From Hyphomonadaceae bacterium (GTDB lineage: Bacteria > Pseudomonadota > Alphaproteobacteria > Caulobacterales > Maricaulaceae), in the NCBI GenBank assembly GCA_013001295.1, contig JABDMW010000047.1:62001-126000 (forward strand): 64,000 nt of DNA. The letters are read 5' to 3'. Of the stretch, positions 1 through 8,381 are shown piece by piece. A program made the position numbers and the translations under genes. How positions within the stretch are numbered: the first letter of the stretch is position 1; every line of letters starts with the position of its first letter. The notes under the pieces were generated by a model. The model ran no database searches. It worked only from the letters and a program-made list of their open reading frames with translations, and was not told where the DNA came from.

Positions 1-65
1 ACTTTGCCAGACGCCGTCAGCTTGAAGCGCTTTTTCGCGCTACTCTTGGTCTTCATTTTTGGCAT
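1..65 (-). CDS. rpmI: 50S ribosomal protein L35, N-terminal part (truncated by window edge)
   Basis: Reverse complement of 1-65 reads MPKMKTKSSAKKRFKLTASGKV, the characteristic L35 N-terminus. Confidence 0.9.
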   Translation of the reverse strand, partial: MPKMKTKSSAKKRFKLTASGK

Positions 66-204
66 TTCGTTCTCCATTAATACGGGATAAGTCCCGGAAC
101 TTCAGAATTGTCAGGCATGCCTTTAGCCCAAACAATTGCTTCCCCGATCAAGAGGAAAGAGGCTTATAGCTTGTAAAAGAGATAAATCAAGCGCTGAATC
201 GAGC

Positions 205-663
205 TTAATCCAGTCCTTTTGCAGCCCGCACAGAAGGCCGTTTCAGGCCCAATTCTTCAAACGGATTGGGCTTGGTATCGTCCTTGTCAAAGTGAAAAGC
301 CAGGCTCATTTGAAAACTACGCGCGATCCGGTTAGCCGTTTGATCAAACAGCGCCTGCTTTCGCTCTGGCAGGGTTTTCGCACCGGCAGCCTTAAAAAGA
401 GTAAGCCACCGAGTGAAATGAGCGGGCGTAATTTCGGGCAGACCGACATGTTTTGCCATGGGATTGCCCATATACCGTCCAGTTTTAAGAAAGATATTTG
501 ACCAAAACCCGTTGATCTTTTCGATGTGTTCGTTCCAGACCTGATCATCGGTGCCAATCTTGCCATTGAAAACCGGACCCAGCAGGTCGTCTTTACGCAC
601 AGTTGCGTAAAACACTTTGGTCAGCCGCGCGATGTCGTCCTCTGTGATCGGTTCCAATGTCAT
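205..663 (-). CDS. Group III truncated hemoglobin-like protein
   Basis: 152 aa; ...VFYATVRKDDLLGPVFNGKI...FWSNIFLKTGRYMGNPMAKH...FTRWLTLFKAAG... matches the bacterial group III globin pattern. Confidence 0.8.
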   Translation of the reverse strand: MTLEPITEDDIARLTKVFYATVRKDDLLGPVFNGKIGTDDQVWNEHIEKINGFWSNIFLKTGRYMGNPMAKHVGLPEITPAHFTRWLTLFKAAGAKTLPERKQALFDQTANRIARSFQMSLAFHFDKDDTKPNPFEELGLKRPSVRAAKGLD

Positions 664-736
664 ATGATCCTACCTAACGGAGCAGGCAGGGGAAATCCAG
701 CAGCGGCACTGCGGCAGATTCGCGATTTTGGAGGGG

Positions 737-1273
737 TTATTTCGGTGCCAGTACCATGGTCATCAAGCGACCTTCGGTTTTTGGTTCAAATTCGACCTTG
801 GTGGTTTCCTCAAAATCGTCTTTGACGCGTTGAAGCAAGTCAGTACCCCGATCCATATGGGCCATTTCGCGACCGCGGAAACGGATCGTCACCTTCACTT
901 TATCGCCACGATCAAAGAATTTGGTCATCGCGCGGGTCTTAACTAAATAATCATGCGTGTCGATATTGGGCCGCATCTTGATTTCTTTGACCTCTTGGGT
1001 CTTTTGGCGTTTTTTATTGGCAGCCTTTTTCTTTTGGGCTTCAAACCGCATTTTACCGTAATCGAGAATTTTACACACCGGAAGATTGGGATCCGGCGCC
1101 ACTTCGACCAAATCAAGACCGGCCGCGCGTGCGGCAGAAATTGCTTCGTCTATCGTGACGGCACCTCGTTTTTCACCGGTTTCTGTAATGAGAAGGACTT
1201 TGGGCGATGTAATATCATCGTTGATGCGCGGGCCTTTCTTTGAAGGGGGCGCTGCGAGTGGTCTACGGGCTAT
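737..1273 (-). CDS. infC: Translation initiation factor IF-3 (predicted AUA start)
   Basis: ORF track begins at an internal Met (1111). Extended upstream in frame it reads [74 protein letters not shown]..., the full IF-3 N-domain. GGAGAA lies just upstream of the ATA codon at 1273. Confidence 0.9.
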   Translation of the reverse strand: MARRPLAAPPSKKGPRINDDITSPKVLLITETGEKRGAVTIDEAISAARAAGLDLVEVAPDPNLPVCKILDYGKMRFEAQKKKAANKKRQKTQEVKEIKMRPNIDTHDYLVKTRAMTKFFDRGDKVKVTIRFRGREMAHMDRGTDLLQRVKDDFEETTKVEFEPKTEGRLMTMVLAPK

Positions 1274-1301
1274 GCTGGTTCTCCATAATTGTTAATCCAA
1301 A

Positions 1302-1322
1302 ATGCGCCGAAACTCGGCGCAT
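1302..1322 (-). promoter_or_regulatory. Perfect 9-bp inverted repeat (ATGCGCCGA-aac-TCGGCGCAT) between the GT4 gene and infC; weak terminator or leader hairpin
   Basis: Direct reading; on the minus strand the stem runs into TTTTGG, 29 nt upstream of the infC ATA. Confidence 0.6.
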
Positions 1323-1396
1323 CCGGAATATGGCGGCTCATTTGTTGATTTTCAAGCTTTGTTATTGGGATTTTTCAAAGTTTTCTCGATCGTGAT

Positions 1397-2539
1397 TTAT
1401 TTGTCACGTCGGTCGTTTAATGCCTTTTCATAGACTTTCAAGGTCGCTTTTTGCAACGTAGCGGCCGAAAATTCACGTCCGATCCGCGTTCGGGCTTTTT
1501 TCCCCATTTGTTTGCGTTCGCGGGCAGAAATCGCGAAAACAGAGGCGATGCCATTGGCGAGCGCTTCCCCGTCACCCGGCGTGACCAAAAAACCGGTTTC
1601 GCCGTTAATCACGGTTTCTGTCGATCCACCATGATTGCTGGCGACGACCAGTTTTTCCATGGCTTGCGCTTCGGCGCTGACCCGGCCGAAGGCTTCCGGG
1701 TCGGTGGATGCAGAAATGACTATATCGGCGGCTGCATAGGCGGCAGGCATGTCCTTTGTGTGCGAGGCAATGCGCACATGGTCAGATAGTTCAAGCGTGT
1801 CGATTTTAGTTTCAAGTTCCGTGATATAGTCTTCGCGTCCCTGAGCATCCCCGAGCAAAACCAGATCGGATTCTATGCCGTTATCTTTGAGGTTGGCGAT
1901 GGCATCCAGCGCCACTAATTGACCTTTCCAGCGCGTCAGCCGCCCCGGCAACAGGACGACCGGGCGTTTACCGGATACTGCCCAAGCTTTCAGCATGGTT
2001 TCGCGATCGGCACGTTTGACTTTGACGGGATCGAACACTTTCATTTCAACACCGCGCGGGATGACGACAATTTTATCCGGGTCTGTCCCGTGCTCCTGGA
2101 TAATGTGGTTTTTGGTGAAATTTGAATTGGCGATGACGACTTCGCCCTTAGCCATGATCGCATTGTAGCGGCGTTTCAGGCCGGTCTTGGCGTTATAAAT
2201 GCCGTGATATGTGGTGATAAAAGGAATACCAACGGCATCCGCTGCCGCCTTGGCTGCCCATGCCGGCGCGCGGGATCGGGCGTGAACAAGCTCGATTTTG
2301 TGCTCCCTGATCAGTTTAATCAAAGCCTTTGTGTTTCTACGCAGGGAAAGTGGGTTTTTTGACGCAAGCTTAAGACGGTGCAATATCCCGCCCGCTTTTT
2401 CGAGCTCATCTTCCATGCGTCCGCCTTCGCAGGCCACATGCGCCGTGTGCCCTTTTTTGGTGAGCGCTTGCGCGATCTCGATCGTCGTGCGTTCGACTCC
2501 GCCGGCGTTTAATTCTGGGACGACTTGAAGAATGTTCAT
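1397..2539 (-). CDS. GT4-family glycosyltransferase
   Basis: MNILQVVPELNAGGVERTTIEIA...; C-terminal STDPEAFGRVSAEAQAMEKLVVASNHGGSTETV typical of GT-B/GT4 enzymes. Confidence 0.88.
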   Translation of the reverse strand: MNILQVVPELNAGGVERTTIEIAQALTKKGHTAHVACEGGRMEDELEKAGGILHRLKLASKNPLSLRRNTKALIKLIREHKIELVHARSRAPAWAAKAAADAVGIPFITTYHGIYNAKTGLKRRYNAIMAKGEVVIANSNFTKNHIIQEHGTDPDKIVVIPRGVEMKVFDPVKVKRADRETMLKAWAVSGKRPVVLLPGRLTRWKGQLVALDAIANLKDNGIESDLVLLGDAQGREDYITELETKIDTLELSDHVRIASHTKDMPAAYAAADIVISASTDPEAFGRVSAEAQAMEKLVVASNHGGSTETVINGETGFLVTPGDGEALANGIASVFAISARERKQMGKKARTRIGREFSAATLQKATLKVYEKALNDRRDK

Positions 2540-2551
2540 AGGAGCGTGATA

Positions 2552-3370
2552 ATGACCGAATCTCTAATTTGGAAATCACATATCATGACAGAACCGTGCA
2601 CGCCTCTTTTTTTATCATCCCCGGCCTTCGCAGGTGTGGATAATAATCAGATTGCCTATAAAACGAACACAGGTCGCGGCGAGAAAAAATCACCGGGCTT
2701 GATCTGGTGTGGTGGCCTGAAATCGGACATGGAAGGCTCGAAAGCCACAGCCCTGCACGATTGGGCGGCCGATGAAGGCCGTGCCTATGTCCGGTTTGAT
2801 TATTTTGGGCATGGGGCGTCAACCGGGCGGTTCCGTGACGGTACGGTTTCGAGGTGGGCCGCGGATACGATCCAAGTGATTGATGAACTCACTGAAGGGC
2901 CACAGATCTTGATCGGGTCTAGCATGGGGGGGTGGACCAGCCTTTTGGCGGCGTTGGCGCGTCCTGATCGTATCAGGGGATTACTCTTGATCGCGCCTGC
3001 ACCGGATTTCAGTGAAAAACTGATGTGGGCTGGATTTGACGAGACCATCCGCAAGACGATTATGGACGAGGGCATTTACTACCAACCGTCAGACTATGAT
3101 GAACCGTATGAGATCAGTCGTGAAATGATCCTCGACGGGCGCAACAACCAGATACTGGACGCCCCGATCAAATTCGTCGGCCCGGTGCGTATCTTGCAGG
3201 GGATGAATGATACATCGGTTCCGCCAGCCCATGCGCAGAAAGTTTTCGAAATGACAACTTCGGATGACATCGAGATGACACTGGTGAAAAATGGCGATCA
3301 CAGCCTATCCGAACCATATGATCTTGACCGGCTCATCCGCACGGCCAAGGAATTGTGCCGCCTAGTTTAG
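2552..3370 (+). CDS. Alpha/beta hydrolase
   Basis: GSSMGG nucleophile elbow, DYFGHGAST, C-terminal DHSLSE; ATG 2552 preceded by AGGAG. Confidence 0.85.
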   Translation: MTESLIWKSHIMTEPCTPLFLSSPAFAGVDNNQIAYKTNTGRGEKKSPGLIWCGGLKSDMEGSKATALHDWAADEGRAYVRFDYFGHGASTGRFRDGTVSRWAADTIQVIDELTEGPQILIGSSMGGWTSLLAALARPDRIRGLLLIAPAPDFSEKLMWAGFDETIRKTIMDEGIYYQPSDYDEPYEISREMILDGRNNQILDAPIKFVGPVRILQGMNDTSVPPAHAQKVFEMTTSDDIEMTLVKNGDHSLSEPYDLDRLIRTAKELCRLV

Positions 3371-3820
3371 CGAATCAAAGACTATTTTGACTTTGCGCGT
3401 TTTGATTTTGCAGCCCCCTTCTTCGATCACGAATTCGTCATGATAATCGCCGATAATTTCGCGGGACGGCGCACTGGGCTTGCCGCCTTTGGGGCCTGTG
3501 AAAATGTGAAACCGTGTGTTCCCGCTTAACCCGGCTTCGCTATCTATGATGCGAATATCGGTCATATTGTGACGCCAAACACTGGCAGTATTGGCCGCCT
3601 TGTGGCGGGCGATCAGTGCATCCCGCCCCTGGGTGACATTGGGCCCGAGGTGGAATTCTCCGTCCACCGTAAACAGATCGGCATATGCTTCAGCAGGTCC
3701 TTCATCCCTCAACGGGCCGTAATCTTTTACGGTTTTCGCACATAAGTCTACAAATGGCGTTCTCGATTCAGTGGAGCAAGCTGACAGCATTAACAGCAAT
3801 GATAAATATGCTAATCTCAT
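3362..3820 (-). CDS. Putative lipoprotein with NTF2/SnoaL-like fold
   Basis: Signal peptide with lipobox MRLAYLSLLLMLSAC; body resembles SnoaL-like proteins (DLFTVDGEFHLGPNVTQGRDALIARH). Confidence 0.65.
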   Translation of the reverse strand: MRLAYLSLLLMLSACSTESRTPFVDLCAKTVKDYGPLRDEGPAEAYADLFTVDGEFHLGPNVTQGRDALIARHKAANTASVWRHNMTDIRIIDSEAGLSGNTRFHIFTGPKGGKPSAPSREIIGDYHDEFVIEEGGCKIKTRKVKIVFDSLN

Positions 3821-4725
3821 GCGTTTTCCTCCCCTTCCAGGATTGATACCAGACCTTCACGGTAACTGGGATATTGCGGATACCAATCCAAATCCCGTTT
3901 GATCCGCGCATTGGATGTACGGCGCGCTTCCCTATAAAAACTTCGTGCCATGTCGCTGAGGTCCGCTTCGTCAAATGGAACTTCGCGAACCGCGCGTTCG
4001 CGCAACAGCGTCGCTGCGAATTGTAAAACATCTTGCGGTGGGCACGGATCATCATCTGCCAAATTATAAATCGCATGCGGGGCAGGCGCATTGATCGAGG
4101 CCGCAATGGCTGTTGCGATATCGTGGACGTGGATCCGGTTGGAAATATGACCTTTCTTAATCACCGCCTTGGCTTTCCCCGACCGGATTCGGTCGAACGC
4201 GCTGCGCGCGGGACCATAAATACCGGCAATGCGAAAGATATGCACGGGAAGACCGCTTTCGACCCAATCAAGCTCAGCGATGACGCGGGCCTTGCCGCGA
4301 TTGGTGCTGGGATGCAGCAGTTCCTCTTCAAACACCCATTTTCCTTGCCGGTCACCATAGACGCTGGTTGCCGATAAATACCCGGCCCATTCAATATTGG
4401 GCAAAAGTTTTGACCAATTCTTGCCAAATTGACTTTGCATTGATGAGATAAACGGATCGCCTGATTGGCTGGGAGGAATGGAGGAGATGATATGTGTCGT
4501 ACGGCTGAGAATCCGGCGTAATTCATCGGTGATCTTGCCTTGGTACAGCAATGGATGAACACCCTTAGCGGCCATTTCGGAGAAATTATCGGGGTTTCGT
4601 GTTGTGCCTAGAACTTCAAAACCATCAGATCTTAAAGAAGGGGCGATAGCCCGAGCCGTGTAACCACACCCGAGCAGGACGCAAATCCGGCTGTTTTCTG
4701 ACTGTAATTTAACGCGTCCAACCAT
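3817..4725 (-). CDS. NAD-dependent epimerase/dehydratase-like (extended SDR) protein
   Basis: LLGCGYTARAIAPSLRSDGFEV..., LSATSVYGDRQGKWV..., IFRIAGIYGPARSAFDRIRSGKA. Confidence 0.8.
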   Translation of the reverse strand: MVGRVKLQSENSRICVLLGCGYTARAIAPSLRSDGFEVLGTTRNPDNFSEMAAKGVHPLLYQGKITDELRRILSRTTHIISSIPPSQSGDPFISSMQSQFGKNWSKLLPNIEWAGYLSATSVYGDRQGKWVFEEELLHPSTNRGKARVIAELDWVESGLPVHIFRIAGIYGPARSAFDRIRSGKAKAVIKKGHISNRIHVHDIATAIAASINAPAPHAIYNLADDDPCPPQDVLQFAATLLRERAVREVPFDEADLSDMARSFYREARRTSNARIKRDLDWYPQYPSYREGLVSILEGEENA

Positions 4726-4759
4726 TGCGCTTTAAAAATCCCCCCGATACATACGCAAC

Positions 4760-5464
4760 ATGAAAACCATTCTTTCATTCAGCGCCTTGTGTCTCATGGT
4801 CAGTGGATTGCCTGCCCTTGCAGATGAAGTCAATAAGACGGCGCCCGATTTCGAAGCCCGTCATAAAGTCTGTCTGGAAAAAATCGCTGATGACGCCGAA
4901 TTGGCCTACGAAGACGCGATGATCTGGCAGGATGAAGGCGGCGGGCGCCGGGCCCGCCATTGTGTTGCCATGACATTGTTTGCGCTCGGTCATGCCGATG
5001 AAGCGGCGTTCCGGTTGGATAAACTGGCCAAGTCCCCGGATGGCGGCAGTCCGGAAATGCGTGTAGGTTATTATGTCGAAGCCGCGGATATGTGGATCAA
5101 TGCCGAGCTTCCGCGCAAGGCCTATGATTCAGCCACTGAGGGACTGAAAATCATCAAAACCGATGTAAATCTACGCATAGCCCGTGCCCGCGCCTACGCC
5201 GCAATGGGACGCTGGGACTATGCCGAGATCGATCTGACCAACGCTTTGGGATATGAGCCGGACAATCCGCGGGCTCTGCGCTACCGCGCCGATGCCCGCA
5301 AACGACAAAACAAACTGGCTTTAGCGAAGGCCGATATTGATCGCGCGCTGATTTATGATGGACAGAATGTCGATACGCTTTTGGTGCGCGGCGAAATCAA
5401 TGAAGCCATGCGCTTGGCAGAGCTCGAAAAAAACAACGGTTCAGACGCCGCCAAGACGCCGTAA
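4760..5464 (+). CDS. Secreted TPR-repeat protein
   Basis: Signal peptide plus repeated helical TPR-like motifs (RAYAAMGRWDYAEIDLTNALGYEPDNPRALRYRADARKRQNKLALAKADIDRAL). Confidence 0.8.
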   Translation: MKTILSFSALCLMVSGLPALADEVNKTAPDFEARHKVCLEKIADDAELAYEDAMIWQDEGGGRRARHCVAMTLFALGHADEAAFRLDKLAKSPDGGSPEMRVGYYVEAADMWINAELPRKAYDSATEGLKIIKTDVNLRIARARAYAAMGRWDYAEIDLTNALGYEPDNPRALRYRADARKRQNKLALAKADIDRALIYDGQNVDTLLVRGEINEAMRLAELEKNNGSDAAKTP

Positions 5465-6478
5465 CGCCCATTCGGCTGCATCCTTGACCACCGGGTCCGC
5501 TTCGTCGAGATGCGGCTCAATCACTGACTTTAATTTTGAATCATTTGAGTTCCCGATCGCGTAAAGGACATTCCTGATAAATTGATTGCGTCCAATCCGC
5601 TTAACCGGAGAGCCCGCAAATTTCTGACGAAAAGCCTGGTCATCCAGTGAGGCCAAGTCGCGCAGATCAGGAGCGTTTAATTCTTCGCGGGCTTTAAGCT
5701 TTATGTCAGATGCCATGGACGCAAATTTATTCCACGGGCAAACGGCCAAACAATCATCACAGCCGTAAATCCGGTTGCCGAGTTTTTCGCGTAAATGTTC
5801 GTCGACAGGGTCTTTATGCTCGATGGTCAAATAAGAAATGCATAGCCTGGCATCCAGTTTGTATGGTGCCGGGAAGGCATTGGTTGGACAGATGTCGAGA
5901 CAGGACGTGCAGGAGCCACAATGATCGATCTCCGCCGGTGTGGTTTCCAAATGTGCCGCGCTCAGGATCACCCCCAAAAATAACCACGAACCGAATTCAC
6001 GGCTCACCAAATTGGTATGTTTCCCTTGCCAGCCAACACCGGCTTTTTCGGCCAATGGTTTTTCCATCAGCGGGGCCGTATCGACAAAAACTTTGACGTC
6101 TTCACCCGAGTCGCGCGCAATCAAGCCCGCCAGTTCCTTAAGCTTGCCTTTGATCAGATCATGATAATCTTTGTTACGTGCATAAACCGAAATGGTAGCC
6201 TTTTCGCCTTGGTCGAGAGTAAACAGTGGATCGGTCTCGGGACCATAATTATATCCCAGAACAAGGGCTGATTTTGCTTCGGGCCAAAGCCGGTTCGGAT
6301 GGCTGCGCCGATCTGCCGTTTCGGCCATCCAATGCATCGATCCATGACGCGATTTGCTGATAAATTCTTTTAGCCAATCTCTTTGTCGGTCATCGATTGT
6401 TGATAGATCGACGATTCCATAGCTGGCAAACCCAAGGGAATTTATCCGTTTGGTGACCGATTTAGAAAGCTTTGCCAT
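5441..6478 (-). CDS. queG: Epoxyqueuosine reductase
   Basis: Two ferredoxin-type Cys clusters (CGSCTSCLDICPTNAF; CDDCLAVCPWNKFA) and VDTAPLMEKPLAEKAGVGWQGKHTNL. Confidence 0.93.
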   Translation of the reverse strand: MAKLSKSVTKRINSLGFASYGIVDLSTIDDRQRDWLKEFISKSRHGSMHWMAETADRRSHPNRLWPEAKSALVLGYNYGPETDPLFTLDQGEKATISVYARNKDYHDLIKGKLKELAGLIARDSGEDVKVFVDTAPLMEKPLAEKAGVGWQGKHTNLVSREFGSWLFLGVILSAAHLETTPAEIDHCGSCTSCLDICPTNAFPAPYKLDARLCISYLTIEHKDPVDEHLREKLGNRIYGCDDCLAVCPWNKFASMASDIKLKAREELNAPDLRDLASLDDQAFRQKFAGSPVKRIGRNQFIRNVLYAIGNSNDSKLKSVIEPHLDEADPVVKDAAEWALRRLGGV

Positions 6479-6481
6479 GGA

Positions 6482-7162
6482 TTAAAAATCAAGATCGGCG
6501 TAATGGCGCGGCGGACGCAACCCTGGGACAATGTCAGCGAGCAATGGACGGAAGGATGGCCGCGATTTCAGCTTTTGGTACCAGTTTTTCAAACCATCCC
6601 ATTTGTCCCAATTCACTTCGTCTAGATAGTCGAGACAGGAGAGATGCGCACCAGCTGCCAGATCTGCCAAGCTGAGACTTGATCCGGCAATCCAGTCACG
6701 GGTTTCCAAGAGCCAGCTGAGATATTCGAAATGGAATTTCATATGCTCGCGGCCGACCCGCAGGACAGCCGGGTCCGGCGCGCCTGTGCCCGAAAAACTT
6801 TTCTCTATCCGTTCAGAGAGGATATAGGCATTCACATCGCCTGCAAATTTCACATCGAACCATTGAGCCATGCGGCGTACTTCGGCACGTTCCTGGGGTG
6901 TGTTTGGCATAAGCGGATAGCGTGATCCCTGATCGTCGGCGACAAATTCACAAATGGCGCGCGCCGTGCTGATAACCGTTTTTCCGGTGTTGGTATCTTC
7001 TGTCAGGCAGGGTGGAACGCCTTCGGTACACAGGCGTAGGAAGTCTTCTTCAGGTGCCCACGGCGTCACCTGCACCAGTTTGAACTTCAGCTTTTTTTCA
7101 GCCAAGGCCAGACGCGCCTGACGCGAATCCGGGTCTAATGGCCAATGATAAAGTGTCCGCAT
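6482..7162 (-). CDS. Glutathione S-transferase family protein
   Basis: MRTLYHWPLDPDSRQARLALAEKKL... thioredoxin-like N-domain and helical C-domain (SLSLADLAAGAHLSCLDYL). Confidence 0.85.
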   Translation of the reverse strand: MRTLYHWPLDPDSRQARLALAEKKLKFKLVQVTPWAPEEDFLRLCTEGVPPCLTEDTNTGKTVISTARAICEFVADDQGSRYPLMPNTPQERAEVRRMAQWFDVKFAGDVNAYILSERIEKSFSGTGAPDPAVLRVGREHMKFHFEYLSWLLETRDWIAGSSLSLADLAAGAHLSCLDYLDEVNWDKWDGLKNWYQKLKSRPSFRPLLADIVPGLRPPRHYADLDF

Positions 7163-7241
7163 ACCTGACGTTTAAATCCAATTGGAAAAGAAGTTCTTAA
7201 AGACCATCCACGCCGAGGCTGCAAGTCATAAGTGCAAGCAA

Positions 7242-8246
7242 TTAGTGTTCGTGCGGACTCGATTGATGAAATATCGCGTTACCGTGAAAATGATCACACC
7301 CGGCTGGATGCGGATGGATCAGAATGTCGGCCGCCGGATAGGCTTCCATCATGCGCTTTTCAGCTGCAACGATAATTTCATGAGCTTCATTCAGCGTTAA
7401 ATCATCGTCCAGATCCACCTGCATTTGAATATGTACATGTGGACCGGATGCCCGCGTACGCAGGTTGTGGATTCTATTGATACGTTTGTCTTGTAAGGCC
7501 AGCTCGCGCACGAGTTCACGTTCGCGGTCGGGAAGCTCCTGATCCATCAATTGGTTCCACGCAAGCCGCGCGACATTGAAGGCCGTATAGAAAAGCCAGA
7601 GCGCGATACCGATGCCAACCAAGGCATCTGCACGGATAAACGACGTATAGGTTGAGAGCAATATGCCGGCGATCACGGCAATATTGGCTGACATATCGGC
7701 GATATAATGCGCCCGATCACCACGCACGGCGAGCGATCCTGTAGATTTTATCGCCCATGTTTGCGCAATTAACAGCCACGCCGTGAGCAGGATGGCAAAG
7801 ACCATCACCGCGATCGCATATCCGCTTTGCTCAATTGCATGCGGGGTTTCGACCCGCGTTGCTGCTTCTTCCAGCAGGTGTACTGCAGCCAGGATGATAA
7901 TACAGACCTGTAAAACGGCCGAAAATCCTTCGGCTTTGCCTCGACCGAACCGATAGGTTTGATCCGGAGGACGGGCTGCATACCGCACGGCGAAATATGT
8001 CGATAAGCCGGCGATGAGATCGAGACTTGAATGAACCAACGACGACAAGATGCCGATTGAGCCGGATTCGCGAAAGACGATTAATTTGGCGAGGATCAGG
8101 ATGATCCCCACGCTAATCGAGAATACGGTGATTTGCCGCGTAATCCGGGAGGATTCAGTTGCGGGCAAGCGCCCGGGGCGACCGCTCCGATAAGGAACCG
8201 TTCCGGGTGTGCGCTTGTCTGCGGATTTGTCAGTCGATTTTACCAA
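7242..8246 (-). CDS. Cation diffusion facilitator family transporter
   Basis: SLVHSSLDLIAGLSTYFAVRYAARPPDQTYRFGRGKAEGFSAVLQ; conserved CDF motifs and cytoplasmic domain. Confidence 0.9.
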   Translation of the reverse strand: MVKSTDKSADKRTPGTVPYRSGRPGRLPATESSRITRQITVFSISVGIILILAKLIVFRESGSIGILSSLVHSSLDLIAGLSTYFAVRYAARPPDQTYRFGRGKAEGFSAVLQVCIIILAAVHLLEEAATRVETPHAIEQSGYAIAVMVFAILLTAWLLIAQTWAIKSTGSLAVRGDRAHYIADMSANIAVIAGILLSTYTSFIRADALVGIGIALWLFYTAFNVARLAWNQLMDQELPDRERELVRELALQDKRINRIHNLRTRASGPHVHIQMQVDLDDDLTLNEAHEIIVAAEKRMMEAYPAADILIHPHPAGCDHFHGNAIFHQSSPHEH

Positions 8247-8381
8247 TGACTGTCCTTTTAAAAATTTTGTGCGTTGTTATAGCATTACTTTGTGAAGGTA
8301 TAGCAAAATTGTAAGCCGAGAAAATTTGACTTGCTTTAAGCGGCAGTTATGAAGGGTCACAATATTGGGTTGGAGAGTTGT

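Noticed and set aside
737-1111. ORF-track start for infC at the internal Met 1111
   Set aside because: Would remove the conserved IF-3 N-domain; homologous sequence continues upstream in frame to an ATA codon
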